A DNA stretch of 64,000 nucleotides from Streptomyces nojiriensis (GCF_017639205.1 NZ_CP071139.1:2682001-2746000), one strand, 5' to 3'. Shown: positions 41,885-51,518, numbered from the stretch's first letter. Numbers and translations are program-made. Notes: generated by a model from the sequence alone, not told the origin.

Positions 41885-42202
41885 TCAGGACTCCTGGGTG
41901 AGGGAGACGAGCACGTCGTCCCCTTCGATCTTTACGGGGTATACGGGTACGGGGCGCGTCGCGGGCAGACCCGAGGGCTTGCCGGTACGCAGGTCGAAGG
42001 CCGACCCGTGCAGCCAGCACTCGATCATGCAGTCTTCGACCTCACCCTCCGAGAGCGAGACGTTCGCGTGCGAGCAGATGTCGTTGATCGCGAACACCTC
42101 CCCCTCGGTGGAGACGATGGACACCGGCGTGCCGTCGAGTTCCACCCGCTTCGGGGTGTTCTCCTCCAGCTCGCTGAGCGCGCAGGCCTTGACGTAATTC
42201 AT
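41885..42202 (-). CDS. Rieske [2Fe-2S] ferredoxin within the suf operon
   Basis: 105 residues. The Rieske ligands are Cys43 and His45 (CSHANV) and Cys62 and His65 (CWLHG). It resembles dioxygenase ferredoxin subunits, but with no oxygenase near, the place between sufD and sufC points to a role in electron supply for cluster assembly. The ATG shares a base with the sufD stop. Actinobacterial suf operons commonly carry it. Confidence 0.93.
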   Translation of the reverse strand: MNYVKACALSELEENTPKRVELDGTPVSIVSTEGEVFAINDICSHANVSLSEGEVEDCMIECWLHGSAFDLRTGKPSGLPATRPVPVYPVKIEGDDVLVSLTQES

Positions 42203-43380
42203 CAGACGGAACCCTGGAGCTCGGTCTCGATCTTGGCGAGCAGACGCTCCTCGATGTCGTCGACACCGATCTGCTGGACGAGCTCCGCGAAGAAGCCGCG
42301 GACGACCAGGCGGCGGGCCTCGTCGGCCGGGATGCCACGGGCCTGCAGGTAGAAGAGCTGCTCGTCGTCGAAGCGGCCGGTCGCGGAGGCGTGGCCGGCG
42401 CCGACGATCTCACCGGTCTCGATCTCCAGGTTCGGGACCGAGTCGACCCGCGCGCCGTCCGTGAGGACGAGGTTGCGGTTCATCTCGTAGGTGTCGGTGC
42501 CCTCGGCGCTCTTCTGGATGAGCACGTCACCGATCCAGACCGCGTGGGCGTCCTGGCCCTGGAGCGCGCCCTTGTAGACCACGTTCGACTTGCAGTGCGG
42601 GGCGTCGTGCGTGACCAGGAGGCGGTGCTCCTGGTGCTGGCCGGCGTCCGTGAAGTACAGGCCGAAGAGCTCGGCCTCGCCGCCGGGGCCGGCGTAGCTG
42701 ATGCGCGGGTGGAGGCGCACGACGTCGCCGCCGAAGGTGACCACGACCGACTTGAAGGTCGCGTCGCGGCCGACAAGGGTGTTGTGCTGGGAGCAGTGGA
42801 CGGCGGTGTCGTCCCAGTCCTGCACGGACACGACGGTGAGCTTGGCGCCGTCGCCGACCAGGAAGTCGACGTTGGCGGCGCGCACGCCGTCACCGGTGTG
42901 GTCGATGACGATGACGGCCTCGGCGAAAGCCTGCACGTCGAAGACGGTGTGACCGAAGGTGGTGCCGCCCTCGCCGTGCAGCGACACGCGCACCGGCTCG
43001 GTGAGGACCGTCTCCTTGGGCACCGTGACGACCGTGGCCTTGGCGAACGAGGAGAACGCCTGGGCGGCGATCCGGTCCACCGGGGTGCCGGCCTTGCCGA
43101 TGCGCGCGTCGCCGCGCTCCACCGACTCGACCGTGACGCCCTCGGGCGCGTCGATCTGGGCCTTCATGGTGCCGTTGGCGACCGCGGTGCCGTCGTGCAG
43201 GCCCTTGAGGCGGGCGAGCGGCGTGAACCGCCACTCCTCCTCGCGGCCGTTCGGAACCGGGAAGTCCGCCACGTCGAAGGACGGGGGCGCACTCATCCGG
43301 GTGGCGACGGTGGACTCGGCGGCCACCGCGATCGCGCCGGCGGTGGTCGAACCCGCCGGAATGTTCTGAGCCTCAGCCAT
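42202..43380 (-). CDS. sufD: Fe-S assembly scaffold subunit SufD
   Basis: 392 residues of the SufB/SufD beta-helix family: PNGREEEWRFTPLARLKGL near the start, LFGLYFTDAGQHQEHRLLVT, LQGQDAHAVWIGDVLIQKSA and LFYLQARGIPADEARRLVVR near the end. The ATG at 43380 starts the conserved region. A GTG at 43398 would add six residues and is equally possible because neither has a strong SD. It works with SufB and SufC. Confidence 0.95.
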   Translation of the reverse strand: MAEAQNIPAGSTTAGAIAVAAESTVATRMSAPPSFDVADFPVPNGREEEWRFTPLARLKGLHDGTAVANGTMKAQIDAPEGVTVESVERGDARIGKAGTPVDRIAAQAFSSFAKATVVTVPKETVLTEPVRVSLHGEGGTTFGHTVFDVQAFAEAVIVIDHTGDGVRAANVDFLVGDGAKLTVVSVQDWDDTAVHCSQHNTLVGRDATFKSVVVTFGGDVVRLHPRISYAGPGGEAELFGLYFTDAGQHQEHRLLVTHDAPHCKSNVVYKGALQGQDAHAVWIGDVLIQKSAEGTDTYEMNRNLVLTDGARVDSVPNLEIETGEIVGAGHASATGRFDDEQLFYLQARGIPADEARRLVVRGFFAELVQQIGVDDIEERLLAKIETELQGSV

Positions 43381-43462
43381 GGCTGTCGTCTTGCTCACTC
43401 TCTTTGAAAGAACACTGCCTACGTCGATGGATGTGCGGCGGGGGACGCCGCGCGGCCGGCGG

Positions 43463-44878
43463 TCAGCCGACCGATCCCTCCATCTGCAGCTCGATCAGCC
43501 GGTTCAGCTCCAGTGCGTACTCCATGGGCAGCTCACGCGCGATGGGCTCGACGAAGCCGCGCACGATCATGGCCATCGCCTCGAACTCCGTCATACCGCG
43601 GCTCATCAGGTAGAAGAGCTGGTCGTCGGAGACCTTGGAGACCGTGGCCTCGTGGCCCATGGAGACGTCGTCCTCGCGGACGTCCACGTAGGGGTACGTG
43701 TCCGACCGGGAGATGGTGTCGACGAGGAGCGCGTCGCACAGCACGTTGGACTTGGAGCCGTGGGCTCCCTCGCCGATCTCGACCAGGCCTCGGTAGGAGG
43801 TGCGGCCGCCGCCCCGGGCCACCGACTTGGAGACGATGTTCGAGGAGGTGTTCGGCGCCATGTGGACCATCTTGGAACCGGCGTCCTGGTGCTGGCCCTC
43901 GCCGGCGAAGGCGATGGACAGGGTCTCGCCCTTGGCGTGCTCGCCCATCAGGTAGACGGCCGGGTACTTCATGGTGACCTTGGAACCGATGTTGCCGTCG
44001 ATCCACTCCATGGTCGCGCCCTCGTACGCCACGGCGCGCTTGGTGACCAGGTTGTAGACGTTGTTCGACCAGTTCTGGATCGTCGTGTAGCGGCAGCGGC
44101 CGCCCTTCTTGACGATGATCTCGACCACGGCGCTGTGCAGCGAGTCCGAGGAGTAGATCGGGGCGGTGCAGCCCTCGACGTAGTGGACGTAGGCGTCCTC
44201 GTCGACGATGATCAGCGTCCGCTCGAACTGGCCCATGTTCTCCGTGTTGATACGGAAGTAGGCCTGGAGCGGGATGTCGACCTTCACGCCCTTGGGGACG
44301 TAGATGAAGGAGCCGCCGGACCACACCGCGGTGTTCAGCGACGCGAACTTGTTGTCGCCGACCGGGATGACCGTGCCGAAGTACTCCTGGAAGAGCTCCG
44401 GGTGCTCCTTGAGCGCGGTGTCCGTGTCGAGGAAGATGACGCCCTGCTCCTCCAGGTCCTCACGGATCTGGTGGTAGACGACCTCGGACTCGTACTGGGC
44501 CGCGACACCGGCGACGAGGCGCTGCTTCTCCGCCTCCGGGATGCCGAGCTTGTCGTACGTGTTCTTGATGTCCTCGGGCAGGTCCTCCCACGAAGCGGCC
44601 TGCTTCTCGGTGGAACGCACGAAGTACTTGATGTTGTCGAAGTCGATGCCCGAGAGGTCGGAACCCCAGTTCGGCATGGGCTTCTTGTCGAAAAGCTTCA
44701 GGCCCTTGAGGCGGAGCTTGAGCATCCACTCCGGCTCGGACTTCTTCGCCGAGATGTCGCGGACGACATCTTCGGACAGACCCCGCTTGGCAGCGGCACC
44801 GGCCGCGTCGGAGTCGGCCCAGCCGTATTCGTAAGTGCCCAGGCCATCGAGCTCAGGGTGAGCGATCTCCGTGGTCAT
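43463..44878 (-). CDS. sufB: Fe-S assembly scaffold subunit SufB
   Basis: 471 residues, highly conserved: [51 protein letters not shown], the Cys in [20 protein letters not shown] and MEFIDGN-like [17 protein letters not shown]. It receives sulfur and builds the nascent cluster with SufD and SufC. The ATG at 44878 has SD GGGAGGAA and overlaps the sufR stop (ATGA). Confidence 0.97.
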   Translation of the reverse strand: MTTEIAHPELDGLGTYEYGWADSDAAGAAAKRGLSEDVVRDISAKKSEPEWMLKLRLKGLKLFDKKPMPNWGSDLSGIDFDNIKYFVRSTEKQAASWEDLPEDIKNTYDKLGIPEAEKQRLVAGVAAQYESEVVYHQIREDLEEQGVIFLDTDTALKEHPELFQEYFGTVIPVGDNKFASLNTAVWSGGSFIYVPKGVKVDIPLQAYFRINTENMGQFERTLIIVDEDAYVHYVEGCTAPIYSSDSLHSAVVEIIVKKGGRCRYTTIQNWSNNVYNLVTKRAVAYEGATMEWIDGNIGSKVTMKYPAVYLMGEHAKGETLSIAFAGEGQHQDAGSKMVHMAPNTSSNIVSKSVARGGGRTSYRGLVEIGEGAHGSKSNVLCDALLVDTISRSDTYPYVDVREDDVSMGHEATVSKVSDDQLFYLMSRGMTEFEAMAMIVRGFVEPIARELPMEYALELNRLIELQMEGSVG

Positions 44879-45636
44879 GCGGGGTTCCTCCCGGCCGTAC
44901 TTGCAGATACTGATGTGTCGGTCTGTGTGGTGCTCGCGCCGCGCGGAATGAACGTCGTGCACACCCCGTCGCCATGGGCGATCGTGGCGAGGCGCTGCAC
45001 ATGGGTCCCCAGCAGACGGGAGAAGACCTCGGTCTCCGCCTCGCAGAGCTGCGGGAACTGCTCGGCGACGTGCGCGACCGGGCAGTGGTGCTGGCAGAGC
45101 TGTTCACCGCTGTGCGGACCGGGAGCGCTCTTCGCCGTAGCAGCGTACCCGTCCACGGTCAACGCCCTGGCAAGGGCCTCCGTGCGCTCCTGCGGGGCGG
45201 CGGCCTCGACGGCCTCCTTGTAGGCCCGCGCCTGCGCTTCCATCCGCGATCTGGCGAAGGCGGCGACGGCCACCTCGCCCTGCTCGCCGCCGCCGACCGA
45301 CTGCGCGATCCAGCGCAGGGCGTCCGCGGCGAGCGTGTCGTAGGACTGGTCGAAGGCGTCGCGGCCGCAGTCGGTGAGCGCGAAGACCTTGGCGGGCCGA
45401 CCCCGGGTGCGCGCACCGTACACACGCTGCTCACGGGGTTCGACCACGTCGTCGGTGACGAGCGTGTCGAGGTGGCGGCGGACGGCGGCCTGGGTGAGGC
45501 CGAGGCGCTGGGCGAGGTCGGCGACGGTGGACGGACCGTGGTCCAGGATCGAGCGCGCCACGCGGTTGCGGGTTGACCGCTCCCCGGTGCCGAGCTCCCC
45601 CTGAGGGGTGTCGATCTGCCGTTCGCCGTATTTCAC
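44875..45636 (-). CDS. sufR: SufR, Fe-S sensing repressor of the suf operon
   Basis: 253 residues. A winged helix ([40 protein letters not shown]) is followed by an effector domain with a probable cluster site: Cys181, Cys185 and Cys198 in [20 protein letters not shown]. It represses suf when its [4Fe-4S] cluster is present. The GTG at 45636 has no SD, and the first mRNA base is probably only a few bases upstream. A CAAC-N6-GTTG palindrome overlaps this start codon, so it is autoregulated. Confidence 0.94.
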   Translation of the reverse strand: MKYGERQIDTPQGELGTGERSTRNRVARSILDHGPSTVADLAQRLGLTQAAVRRHLDTLVTDDVVEPREQRVYGARTRGRPAKVFALTDCGRDAFDQSYDTLAADALRWIAQSVGGGEQGEVAVAAFARSRMEAQARAYKEAVEAAAPQERTEALARALTVDGYAATAKSAPGPHSGEQLCQHHCPVAHVAEQFPQLCEAETEVFSRLLGTHVQRLATIAHGDGVCTTFIPRGASTTQTDTSVSASTAGRNPA

Positions 45637-45649
45637 AACGCCATTGTTG
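45636..45649. promoter_or_regulatory. SufR operator CAAC-N6-GTTG
   Basis: CAAC-GCCATT-GTTG, identical to the SufR site reported for Streptomyces avermitilis as I recall it. It overlaps the sufR start codon and follows a TTAATT -10-like hexamer (minus strand, 45653-45658), so bound SufR would cover the transcription start. Confidence 0.85.
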
Positions 45650-45677
45650 CGTAATTAACCGAGCGGCGACAAGCCGT

Positions 45678-45722
45678 GATGGACGCCACCCCTGGTGGCC
45701 TCCATCACTAAGGGTTACCTTA
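45678..45722. promoter_or_regulatory. Two dyads in the sufR/ABC divergent gap
   Basis: GATGGACGCCACC-CCT-GGTGGCCTCCATC (45678-45706, 12 of 13 pairs) and TAAGG-GTTA-CCTTA (45709-45722, perfect). No gene ends here, so these are more likely operators than terminators. The rest of 45650-46025 shows no gene; A/T-rich strings such as TTATTTATC near 45720 may be promoter. Confidence 0.5.
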
Positions 45723-46025
45723 TTTATCGACGGAGAGTTATTTGGACGGCAGCATTCCGCCATCTTCCCGGATGCCTCCGAAGAGCCCGCACACCGCTCC
45801 CACCAGCACACCTGTGCCCGCGACGGCTCCCCGGCACCGGGCAGACCGGCACCCGGAAAAGATCACGGAAACATGCCGACGCCTCCAGGACCGATCGACT
45901 GAAAAGAACCGTATTCGCGACGCGGCGTTCGAATCCCCGGCGATGAAGAGGGGGCGACGGGCGGACGAAGAGGCCCCGACCCCGGGACCCACGCCCCCTT
46001 CCCGGGCTCCGTAGACTCACCCCTC

Positions 46026-46952
46026 ATGAGCAACGACCCCGCCGTGGAGATCCGCGGACTGGTGAAGCGGTACGGCACCAAGACCGCGGTGGACGGCCTG
46101 GACCTCACCGTCCGGAGCGGCTCCGTCACCGCGGTCCTCGGTCCCAACGGCGCGGGCAAGACGACCACGGTGGAGACCTGCGAGGGCTACCTCCGCCCCG
46201 ACGCCGGCACCGTCCGCGTCCTCGGCCTCGACCCGGTCGCCCGGGCCGAGGCCCTGCGCCCGCGGATCGGCGTGATGCTGCAGTCCGGCGGCGTCTACTC
46301 CGGAGCCCGCGCCGTCGAGATGCTCCGCCACATGGCCAGGCTCCACGCCGACCCGCTCGACGTCGACACCCTGGTGGAACGCCTCGGACTCGGCGGCTGC
46401 GGCCGCACCCCCTACCGCCGGCTCTCCGGTGGCCAGCAGCAGCGCCTGGCCCTGGCCATGGCCGTGGTGGGCCGCCCCGAGCTGGTCTTCCTCGACGAAC
46501 CGACCGCCGGCCTGGACCCGCAGGCCCGCCGCGCGACCTGGGACCTCGTACGGGAGCTGCGCACCGACGGGGTGACCGTCGTCCTCACCACCCACCACAT
46601 GGACGAGGCCGAGCAGCTCGCCGACGAGGTCGCCATCGTGGACGCGGGCAAGGTCATCGTCCACGGCAGCCCCGAGCAGCTGTGCCGCGGCGGCGCCGAG
46701 AACACCCTGCGCTTCACCGGCCGCCCCTCCCTCGACCTCGCCTCCCTCCTGAAGGCGCTGCCCGACGGCACCGAGGCCGCCGAGCTCACCCCGGGCACCT
46801 ACCGGGTCACCGGCGACGTCCACCCGCAGCTGCTGGCCACCGTCGCCTCCTGGTGCGCGCAGCACGGCGTGATGCCGAGCAGCCTCACGGTGGAGCGGCA
46901 CACCCTCGAGGACGTCTTCCTCGAACTGACAGGCAAGGAGCTGCGCGCATGA
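46026..46952 (+). CDS. ABC transporter ATP-binding protein (DrrA-like)
   Basis: 308 residues. Walker A is GPNGAGKTTTVETCEG, the signature is RLSGGQQQRLALAMA and Walker B is ELVFLDEPTAGLD; the H-loop is TTHHMDEA. A C-terminal extension of about 80 residues is typical of drug/lipid exporters of the DrrA group. The stop overlaps the permease start (ATGA). Substrate unknown; the location beside suf gives no clear hint. Confidence 0.94.
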   Translation: MSNDPAVEIRGLVKRYGTKTAVDGLDLTVRSGSVTAVLGPNGAGKTTTVETCEGYLRPDAGTVRVLGLDPVARAEALRPRIGVMLQSGGVYSGARAVEMLRHMARLHADPLDVDTLVERLGLGGCGRTPYRRLSGGQQQRLALAMAVVGRPELVFLDEPTAGLDPQARRATWDLVRELRTDGVTVVLTTHHMDEAEQLADEVAIVDAGKVIVHGSPEQLCRGGAENTLRFTGRPSLDLASLLKALPDGTEAAELTPGTYRVTGDVHPQLLATVASWCAQHGVMPSSLTVERHTLEDVFLELTGKELRA

Positions 46953-47731
46953 GCGCCGGTACGTTCACCCCCCGCCCGGGGGCCGCGCCCGTGTCCCGCA
47001 TGATCCTCGCGCAGACGGCACTGGAGACCCGGATGCTGCTGCGCAACGGGGAGCAGCTGCTGCTGACCGTGATCATCCCGGCGCTGCTGCTGACCCTCTT
47101 CTCGGCGGTCGACATCGTCACTGTGCCCATTCGAGAGGGGGGCGGCGAGAAGTCGGTGGACTTCCTCGCGCCCGGGATCCTGGCGCTCGCCGTGATGTCC
47201 ACCGCCTTCACCGGCCAGGCCATCGCCACCGGCTTCGACCGCCGCTACGGGGTCCTCAAGCGGCTCGGGGCCTCCCCGCTGCCGCGCTGGGCCCTGATGG
47301 CCGCCAAGACCCTGTCGGTGCTGATCACCGAGGTGCTGCAGATCGTCCTGCTGACGGTGATCGCCCTGGCCCTGGGCTGGTCCCCGCAGGGCGACCCGCT
47401 GTCGGTGGCCGCGCTGATCCTGCTGGGCACCGCCGCCTTCTCGGGCCTCGGACTGCTGATGGCGGGCACCCTCAAGGCCGAGATGACCCTGGCCGGAGCC
47501 AACCTGGTCTTCCTGCTGCTGCTGGTCGGCGGCGGGGTGATCGTGCCGCTGGAGAAGTTCCCGGACGCCGTGCAGTCGGTACTGGGGCTGCTGCCGATCT
47601 CGGCCCTGTCCGACGGGCTGCGCGAGGTGCTCCAGCACGGGGCTTCGCTCCCGTGGGGCGACGCGGCCGTCCTGGCGGGCTGGGCCGTACTCGGTCTGGG
47701 CGCCGCCGCGCGGCTCTTCCGCTGGGAATGA
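46949..47731 (+). CDS. ABC-2 type transporter permease (DrrB-like)
   Basis: 260 residues with six membrane spans (for example LLTVIIPALLLTLFSAVDIV, FLAPGILALAVMSTAFTGQA, FLLLLVGGGVIVPLEKFP). It forms the export channel with the ATPase coded just upstream. The ABC-2 motif FDRRYGVLKRLGASPLPRW is present. Export of a small molecule or a lipid is likely. Confidence 0.94.
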   Translation: MSAGTFTPRPGAAPVSRMILAQTALETRMLLRNGEQLLLTVIIPALLLTLFSAVDIVTVPIREGGGEKSVDFLAPGILALAVMSTAFTGQAIATGFDRRYGVLKRLGASPLPRWALMAAKTLSVLITEVLQIVLLTVIALALGWSPQGDPLSVAALILLGTAAFSGLGLLMAGTLKAEMTLAGANLVFLLLLVGGGVIVPLEKFPDAVQSVLGLLPISALSDGLREVLQHGASLPWGDAAVLAGWAVLGLGAAARLFRWE

Positions 47732-47798
47732 AATCCTTCCCCTCGCGGCGGCGATGCCGCGAGGATGGGCCCCTCACACATGAAGCCGGGGGGCGGAC

Positions 47799-48932
47799 AT
47801 GGTGCAGCGGGACGCCGTTCTACGGCTGGACGACCAATGGGCACGGGTGCGGTCGGGGGCGGAGCACACGGAGCCCGGGGAGCGCGAGCGGCTCCTCGAC
47901 GAGCTGATCGGCGCCCTGCGCCCGTTCACGGACGACCCGCAGTGCACCGCGCTGCTCGGGCTGCGCCTCGCCGACCGGGCCGCCGCACGGTTCGCCGCGG
48001 GGGACCGGGCCGGCGCCCTCGCCACGATCGAGGAGGCGCTGCGCAGCTCCGAGCGCGCGGCCGGGCACTCCCCCGAGTTCGCCCGCTGGTACGCCCGCGG
48101 GCTGATCAACCACGGGGTCTGGCTGTCCTGGCCGCTCAGCGACGGGGCCCGGCTGCCCAGGCACCCGCTGGGCCCGGCCGCCGGCGAGGGGCCGAGCGCC
48201 ATGGAGCGGGCGGCCGGTGAGCGGGCCCGCGATCTGACGCGGACCGCGGTGGAGGTGTGGGCGGGACTGGACCAGCGGGATCCCGTCAACCGGCGGGGCC
48301 TGGCCCAGGCCAAGGTGTTCCTCGGGGACCGCCTCGCCGAGCTGGGGTTCGCCGAGGAGGCCGTGGCCTGGGCCGTGGCCGCCGAGTCCGACTTCCGGCA
48401 GCTGCTGCTCGGGGACCCGGCCGCGCAGGAGTCGGCGGAGGCCGAGGAGGCCCTCGACCACATCGGCCGCCAGCTGGAACTGCGGCTGCGCTTCCTGACC
48501 TTCGGCTCGCTGGTCAGCCTGCGCACGCAGGGGCTGCTGCCCGAACGGCTGCTGCCCCGGGCCGTGGTGGCCGCGCGTATCCAGGGGGTGGCGGAGCCGG
48601 CCATCGCGACCGGGCTGGGTCTCGACGCCGAGCAGGTCCGCACGATGCTGGAGGTCACCCCCTGGCTCGCGGTGTGGCGCTTCGAGGTGCGCGGACCTGA
48701 CGGCCTGTGGAACGTACTCGAACATCCCTGGCACAGCACCACAGAAGTAAGGAATCGGACGGCCAAGGATGTAGCGGGCGAATTACTCCGCGGGTTCGTC
48801 GGCTCGGCGGACCACCCGGGCGACGCCGCCCATTGGCGCATCCTGCTGTGGTGGCAGGAGGAGGGCGACCCCGCGGGGGCGCGGTACCGGCTGACCGTCG
48901 GGCCGGACGCACCCCTGGCCACCCCCTCGTGA
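47799..48932 (+). CDS. Helical (TPR-like) protein of unknown function
   Basis: 377 residues, mostly amphipathic helices with repeat-like blocks (LGLRLADRAAARFAAGDRAG, FLGDRLAELGFAEEAVAWAV), then a helix-turn-helix-like string (IATGLGLDAEQVRTMLEVTP) and a Trp-rich C-terminal part (LLWWQEEGDPAGARY). No membrane span. The stop is directly before ctaA. Unknown role; tetratricopeptide-type scaffolding is possible. Confidence 0.78.
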   Translation: MVQRDAVLRLDDQWARVRSGAEHTEPGERERLLDELIGALRPFTDDPQCTALLGLRLADRAAARFAAGDRAGALATIEEALRSSERAAGHSPEFARWYARGLINHGVWLSWPLSDGARLPRHPLGPAAGEGPSAMERAAGERARDLTRTAVEVWAGLDQRDPVNRRGLAQAKVFLGDRLAELGFAEEAVAWAVAAESDFRQLLLGDPAAQESAEAEEALDHIGRQLELRLRFLTFGSLVSLRTQGLLPERLLPRAVVAARIQGVAEPAIATGLGLDAEQVRTMLEVTPWLAVWRFEVRGPDGLWNVLEHPWHSTTEVRNRTAKDVAGELLRGFVGSADHPGDAAHWRILLWWQEEGDPAGARYRLTVGPDAPLATPS

Positions 48933-48953
48933 AACTTTGCACAAGTGGTCGCC

Positions 48954-48959
48954 TACGAT
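48954..48959 (+). promoter_or_regulatory. -10 element of leaderless ctaA
   Basis: TACGAT ends 7 bases before the GTG of ctaA, the spacing that puts transcription start on the start codon. No SD precedes the GTG. A -35 match is poor. Confidence 0.45.
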
Positions 48960-48966
48960 ATGGGGC

Positions 48967-49926
48967 GTGTTGAACCCCCTCGCCCACATCGCCAGCCGCT
49001 GGACCCCGCCACCCCGGATCGTCCAGCGGGCCGCACTCGCCGCGCTCGTCATGAGCGTGGCCATCGTCGTCACCGGCGGCGCGGTACGGCTGACCGGATC
49101 CGGCCTCGGCTGCGACACCTGGCCCAAGTGCACCGACGACAGCCTGATCGTGACGCAGGAGCAGGGCTTCCACGGCGCCATCGAATTCGGCAACCGGATG
49201 CTGACCTACGTGCTCAGCGCGGCCGTCGGCTGGGCGATCATCGCCGCCCGCTCGGCCAAGCCTTGGCGGCACTCCCTGACGAAGCTCGGCTGGGTGCAGT
49301 TCTTCACCGTGATGGCCAACGCCGTACTGGGCGGCATCACCGTCCTGACCGGGCTCAACCCGTACAGCGTGGCCGGGCACTTCCTCCTCGCCACCGCGCT
49401 GATCACGGTGACGACGGTCACCTGGCAGCGCACCCGCGAGGGCGACGGCGCCCCCCGGCCGCGCGTGCCCGGCCCGGTGCGCAAGCTGTCGTGGGCGCTG
49501 CTCGCGACCACCCTCGTCCTGATCGCGGCGGGCACCGTCGTGACCGGCTCCGGTCCGCACGCCGGCGACAGCAGCGAGATCAAGCGCATGCCCTTCGACT
49601 GGGACACCACCGTCCACGTGCACGCCGCTGCCGCCTGGCTGGTGTGCACGCTCGGCATCGCGCTGTGGCTGGTCCTGCGCGTCGTGGACGCTCCCGCCGA
49701 CACCCGTGCCCGCGCCCGCGACCTGCTGATCGTGCTGCTCGCCCAGGGCGCGATCGGCTACGTGCAGTACGCCACCCAGGTCCCCGAGGTCCTGGTCGCC
49801 GCCCACATGCTCGGCTCCTGCCTGGTGTGGATCGCCGTGGTCCGGATCGCGCTGAGCCTGCACGAGCGGCCGGCCGAGCAGGCGGAGATCCCCGCCCAGA
49901 ACGACCCGCAGCTCTCCGCCGCCTAG
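48967..49926 (+). CDS. ctaA: Haem A synthase CtaA/Cox15
   Basis: 319-residue membrane oxygenase converting haem O to haem A for cytochrome aa3. Eight spans. TGGAVRLTGSGLGCDTWPKC carries the cysteine pair in the first external loop; HGAIEFGNRM, VAGHFLLATALI, TVHVHAAAAWL and VAAHMLGSC hold the haem-ligand histidines. The GTG at 48967 gives the family start; an upstream TTG extension is unlikely. Its TAG stop overlaps the convergent gene's stop (CTAG). Confidence 0.94.
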   Translation: MLNPLAHIASRWTPPPRIVQRAALAALVMSVAIVVTGGAVRLTGSGLGCDTWPKCTDDSLIVTQEQGFHGAIEFGNRMLTYVLSAAVGWAIIAARSAKPWRHSLTKLGWVQFFTVMANAVLGGITVLTGLNPYSVAGHFLLATALITVTTVTWQRTREGDGAPRPRVPGPVRKLSWALLATTLVLIAAGTVVTGSGPHAGDSSEIKRMPFDWDTTVHVHAAAAWLVCTLGIALWLVLRVVDAPADTRARARDLLIVLLAQGAIGYVQYATQVPEVLVAAHMLGSCLVWIAVVRIALSLHERPAEQAEIPAQNDPQLSAA

Positions 49927-51023
49927 GTCGTCTCGTCCCTGTCCAGACGGTAGACGCGGCGGGCGTTGCCCGCCGCGACCAGGGCGGCCACCCGTTCCGC
50001 GTCCCGCCAGGACCAGGAACCCTCGGCCGCCCAGCCGCCCAGCACCCGGCCCAGCGCCTCGCGGAACACCAGGGCGCCCACCGCGTGCAGTTCGGGCAGC
50101 TGCCGGCCGCCGCTGGAGAACAGCACCTTCCCGAACGGCGCGGTCTCCAGCAGCTCCGCCAGGACCGCCGCGGCCCGCGCCCCGGTCCGCCCGAGGGCCG
50201 CGCCGGTATCGGCGTAGACGTGCGGGAAGGCCGCCGCGAGCTGCGCGGTGCGGCGGTGGTGCGGATATCCGCCGAGCAGGACCAGCCGTGTCCCGAAGCC
50301 CGCGGTGGCCCGTACGAACCCGGTCAGCGCGGCCGGGTCGGCCTCGTCCGTGTGCAGCTGGAGCGGCCGCCCCGACGCCACCGCGCTCCACAGCAGGTGG
50401 GCCAGGAGTACCGGGTCCCGGACGGCTCCGCCCCGCGGCCGCCGGGCCAGCCACCGTCCGGCCGCCCCGCGCACCGCGCCGGGACCGGGCGGCTCGGGGT
50501 CGACCGCCGGGGTGTCCCCGCGGGTGAAGGCCGTGGCACAGGTGAAGGCCACGGCCCCGGTGGCGGCGTGGTGGACGGCCTCGGCGAGATTGGCGAGGAA
50601 GGCGCCCACCGTCCCGGAGGTGTCGGCGACCTGCTCGGCCAGTAATTCGAGCCGGACCGATTCGAAGGCCTCGGCGTCCCCGGCGAGCGCCAGTTCCTTG
50701 GGTCCGGTGAGGTCACCGGGCACCCCGGTGTCGACCAGGTAGGCGGCGACGCCGGACCCCCTCAGCAGCAGCCGGGCGGTCTCGGCCGCGCCCAGCTCGC
50801 GCCGCCGCGCCAGATAGCGGGCGGGGGTGGCGTGCGGCTCCAGCCCCAGCAGCGGCGGACACCAGCGGCGCACCGCGAAGCCGGTCTGCGTGTCGAAGGA
50901 GGTGGTGCCCGCGGCGGGCGGGCCGGCCGAGCGCATCAGCTGGGCCTCGAAGGTGCCCAGGCCCAGCTCCGTACGGAGTACTCCGTGGCAGTACTGGTCC
51001 ACCAGGGGCGGCGTTTCGATCAT
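49923..51023 (-). CDS. Amidohydrolase-like TIM-barrel protein
   Basis: 366 residues beginning MIETPPLVDQYCHGVLRTEL (the Q-x-C-H form of the family's metal motif), with FVRATAGFGTRLVLLGGYPH, VYADTGAALGR and FGKVLFSSGGRQLPE near the end. It resembles the FluG N-terminal/glutamine-synthetase-associated hydrolases. Several metal ligands are less than canonical, so catalysis is uncertain. The ATG at 51023 is chosen; a GTG at 51062 would add 13 residues. It is convergent to ctaA with stops overlapping by two bases. Confidence 0.8.
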   Translation of the reverse strand: MIETPPLVDQYCHGVLRTELGLGTFEAQLMRSAGPPAAGTTSFDTQTGFAVRRWCPPLLGLEPHATPARYLARRRELGAAETARLLLRGSGVAAYLVDTGVPGDLTGPKELALAGDAEAFESVRLELLAEQVADTSGTVGAFLANLAEAVHHAATGAVAFTCATAFTRGDTPAVDPEPPGPGAVRGAAGRWLARRPRGGAVRDPVLLAHLLWSAVASGRPLQLHTDEADPAALTGFVRATAGFGTRLVLLGGYPHHRRTAQLAAAFPHVYADTGAALGRTGARAAAVLAELLETAPFGKVLFSSGGRQLPELHAVGALVFREALGRVLGGWAAEGSWSWRDAERVAALVAAGNARRVYRLDRDETT

Positions 51024-51149
51024 CCGGTCATCCCGTTGCGGACGTGAGGAAGGGGCTTCCACACGTCCTAACGGGTGAGCGGGGTGTGAGGTGTTGCTCG
51101 GGCTGTTGACCGAGCGGGCACTTTCGGGTCCCCCGGCCGTTCGCCCTGG

Positions 51150-51518
51150 TCAGGCCGCCGGGTTCGCGGCTCCGCCGATCTGGATTCCGGCCATCCGCGT
51201 CCACTCGTACGGGCCCGTGCGCACGCGCGCGGCGAACTCCCCGTCGAACTCGTCGTGGAGGGTCAGCGCGGCCTTCTCGGCGGCCAGCCGGGCCACCTCG
51301 AAGGTGGGGGCCACCAGGTCGCCCCAGCCGCCGTCCGTACCCACGAGCACGATCCGGGTGCCGGCCTGGCCGATGTGGGCGAGCTGGCCCTCGGCGCCGC
51401 CGTGCTGCTTGGCGAACGCGCCGATCTGCTTGGCCAGCTTCGCGGCCCTACGGTCCTGCTTCTTGTCCGCGGCGCCTGCGGCGGCCGCCGTGTCTGCGGT
51501 GTCTCCCATGGAACCCAT
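51150..51518 (-). CDS. Small conserved-looking cytosolic protein of unknown function
   Basis: 122 residues: a charged Ala/Lys-rich N-terminus, then a compact domain IGQAGTRIVLVGTDGGWGDL, FEVARLAAEKAALTLHDEFD and EWTRMAGIQIGGAANPAA. No signal or membrane span. It lies next to ctaB (15 bases) in the same direction; conservation beside the haem genes would hint at a link, but function is unknown. The gap to the hydrolase is 126 bases. Confidence 0.78.
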   Translation of the reverse strand: MGSMGDTADTAAAAGAADKKQDRRAAKLAKQIGAFAKQHGGAEGQLAHIGQAGTRIVLVGTDGGWGDLVAPTFEVARLAAEKAALTLHDEFDGEFAARVRTGPYEWTRMAGIQIGGAANPAA

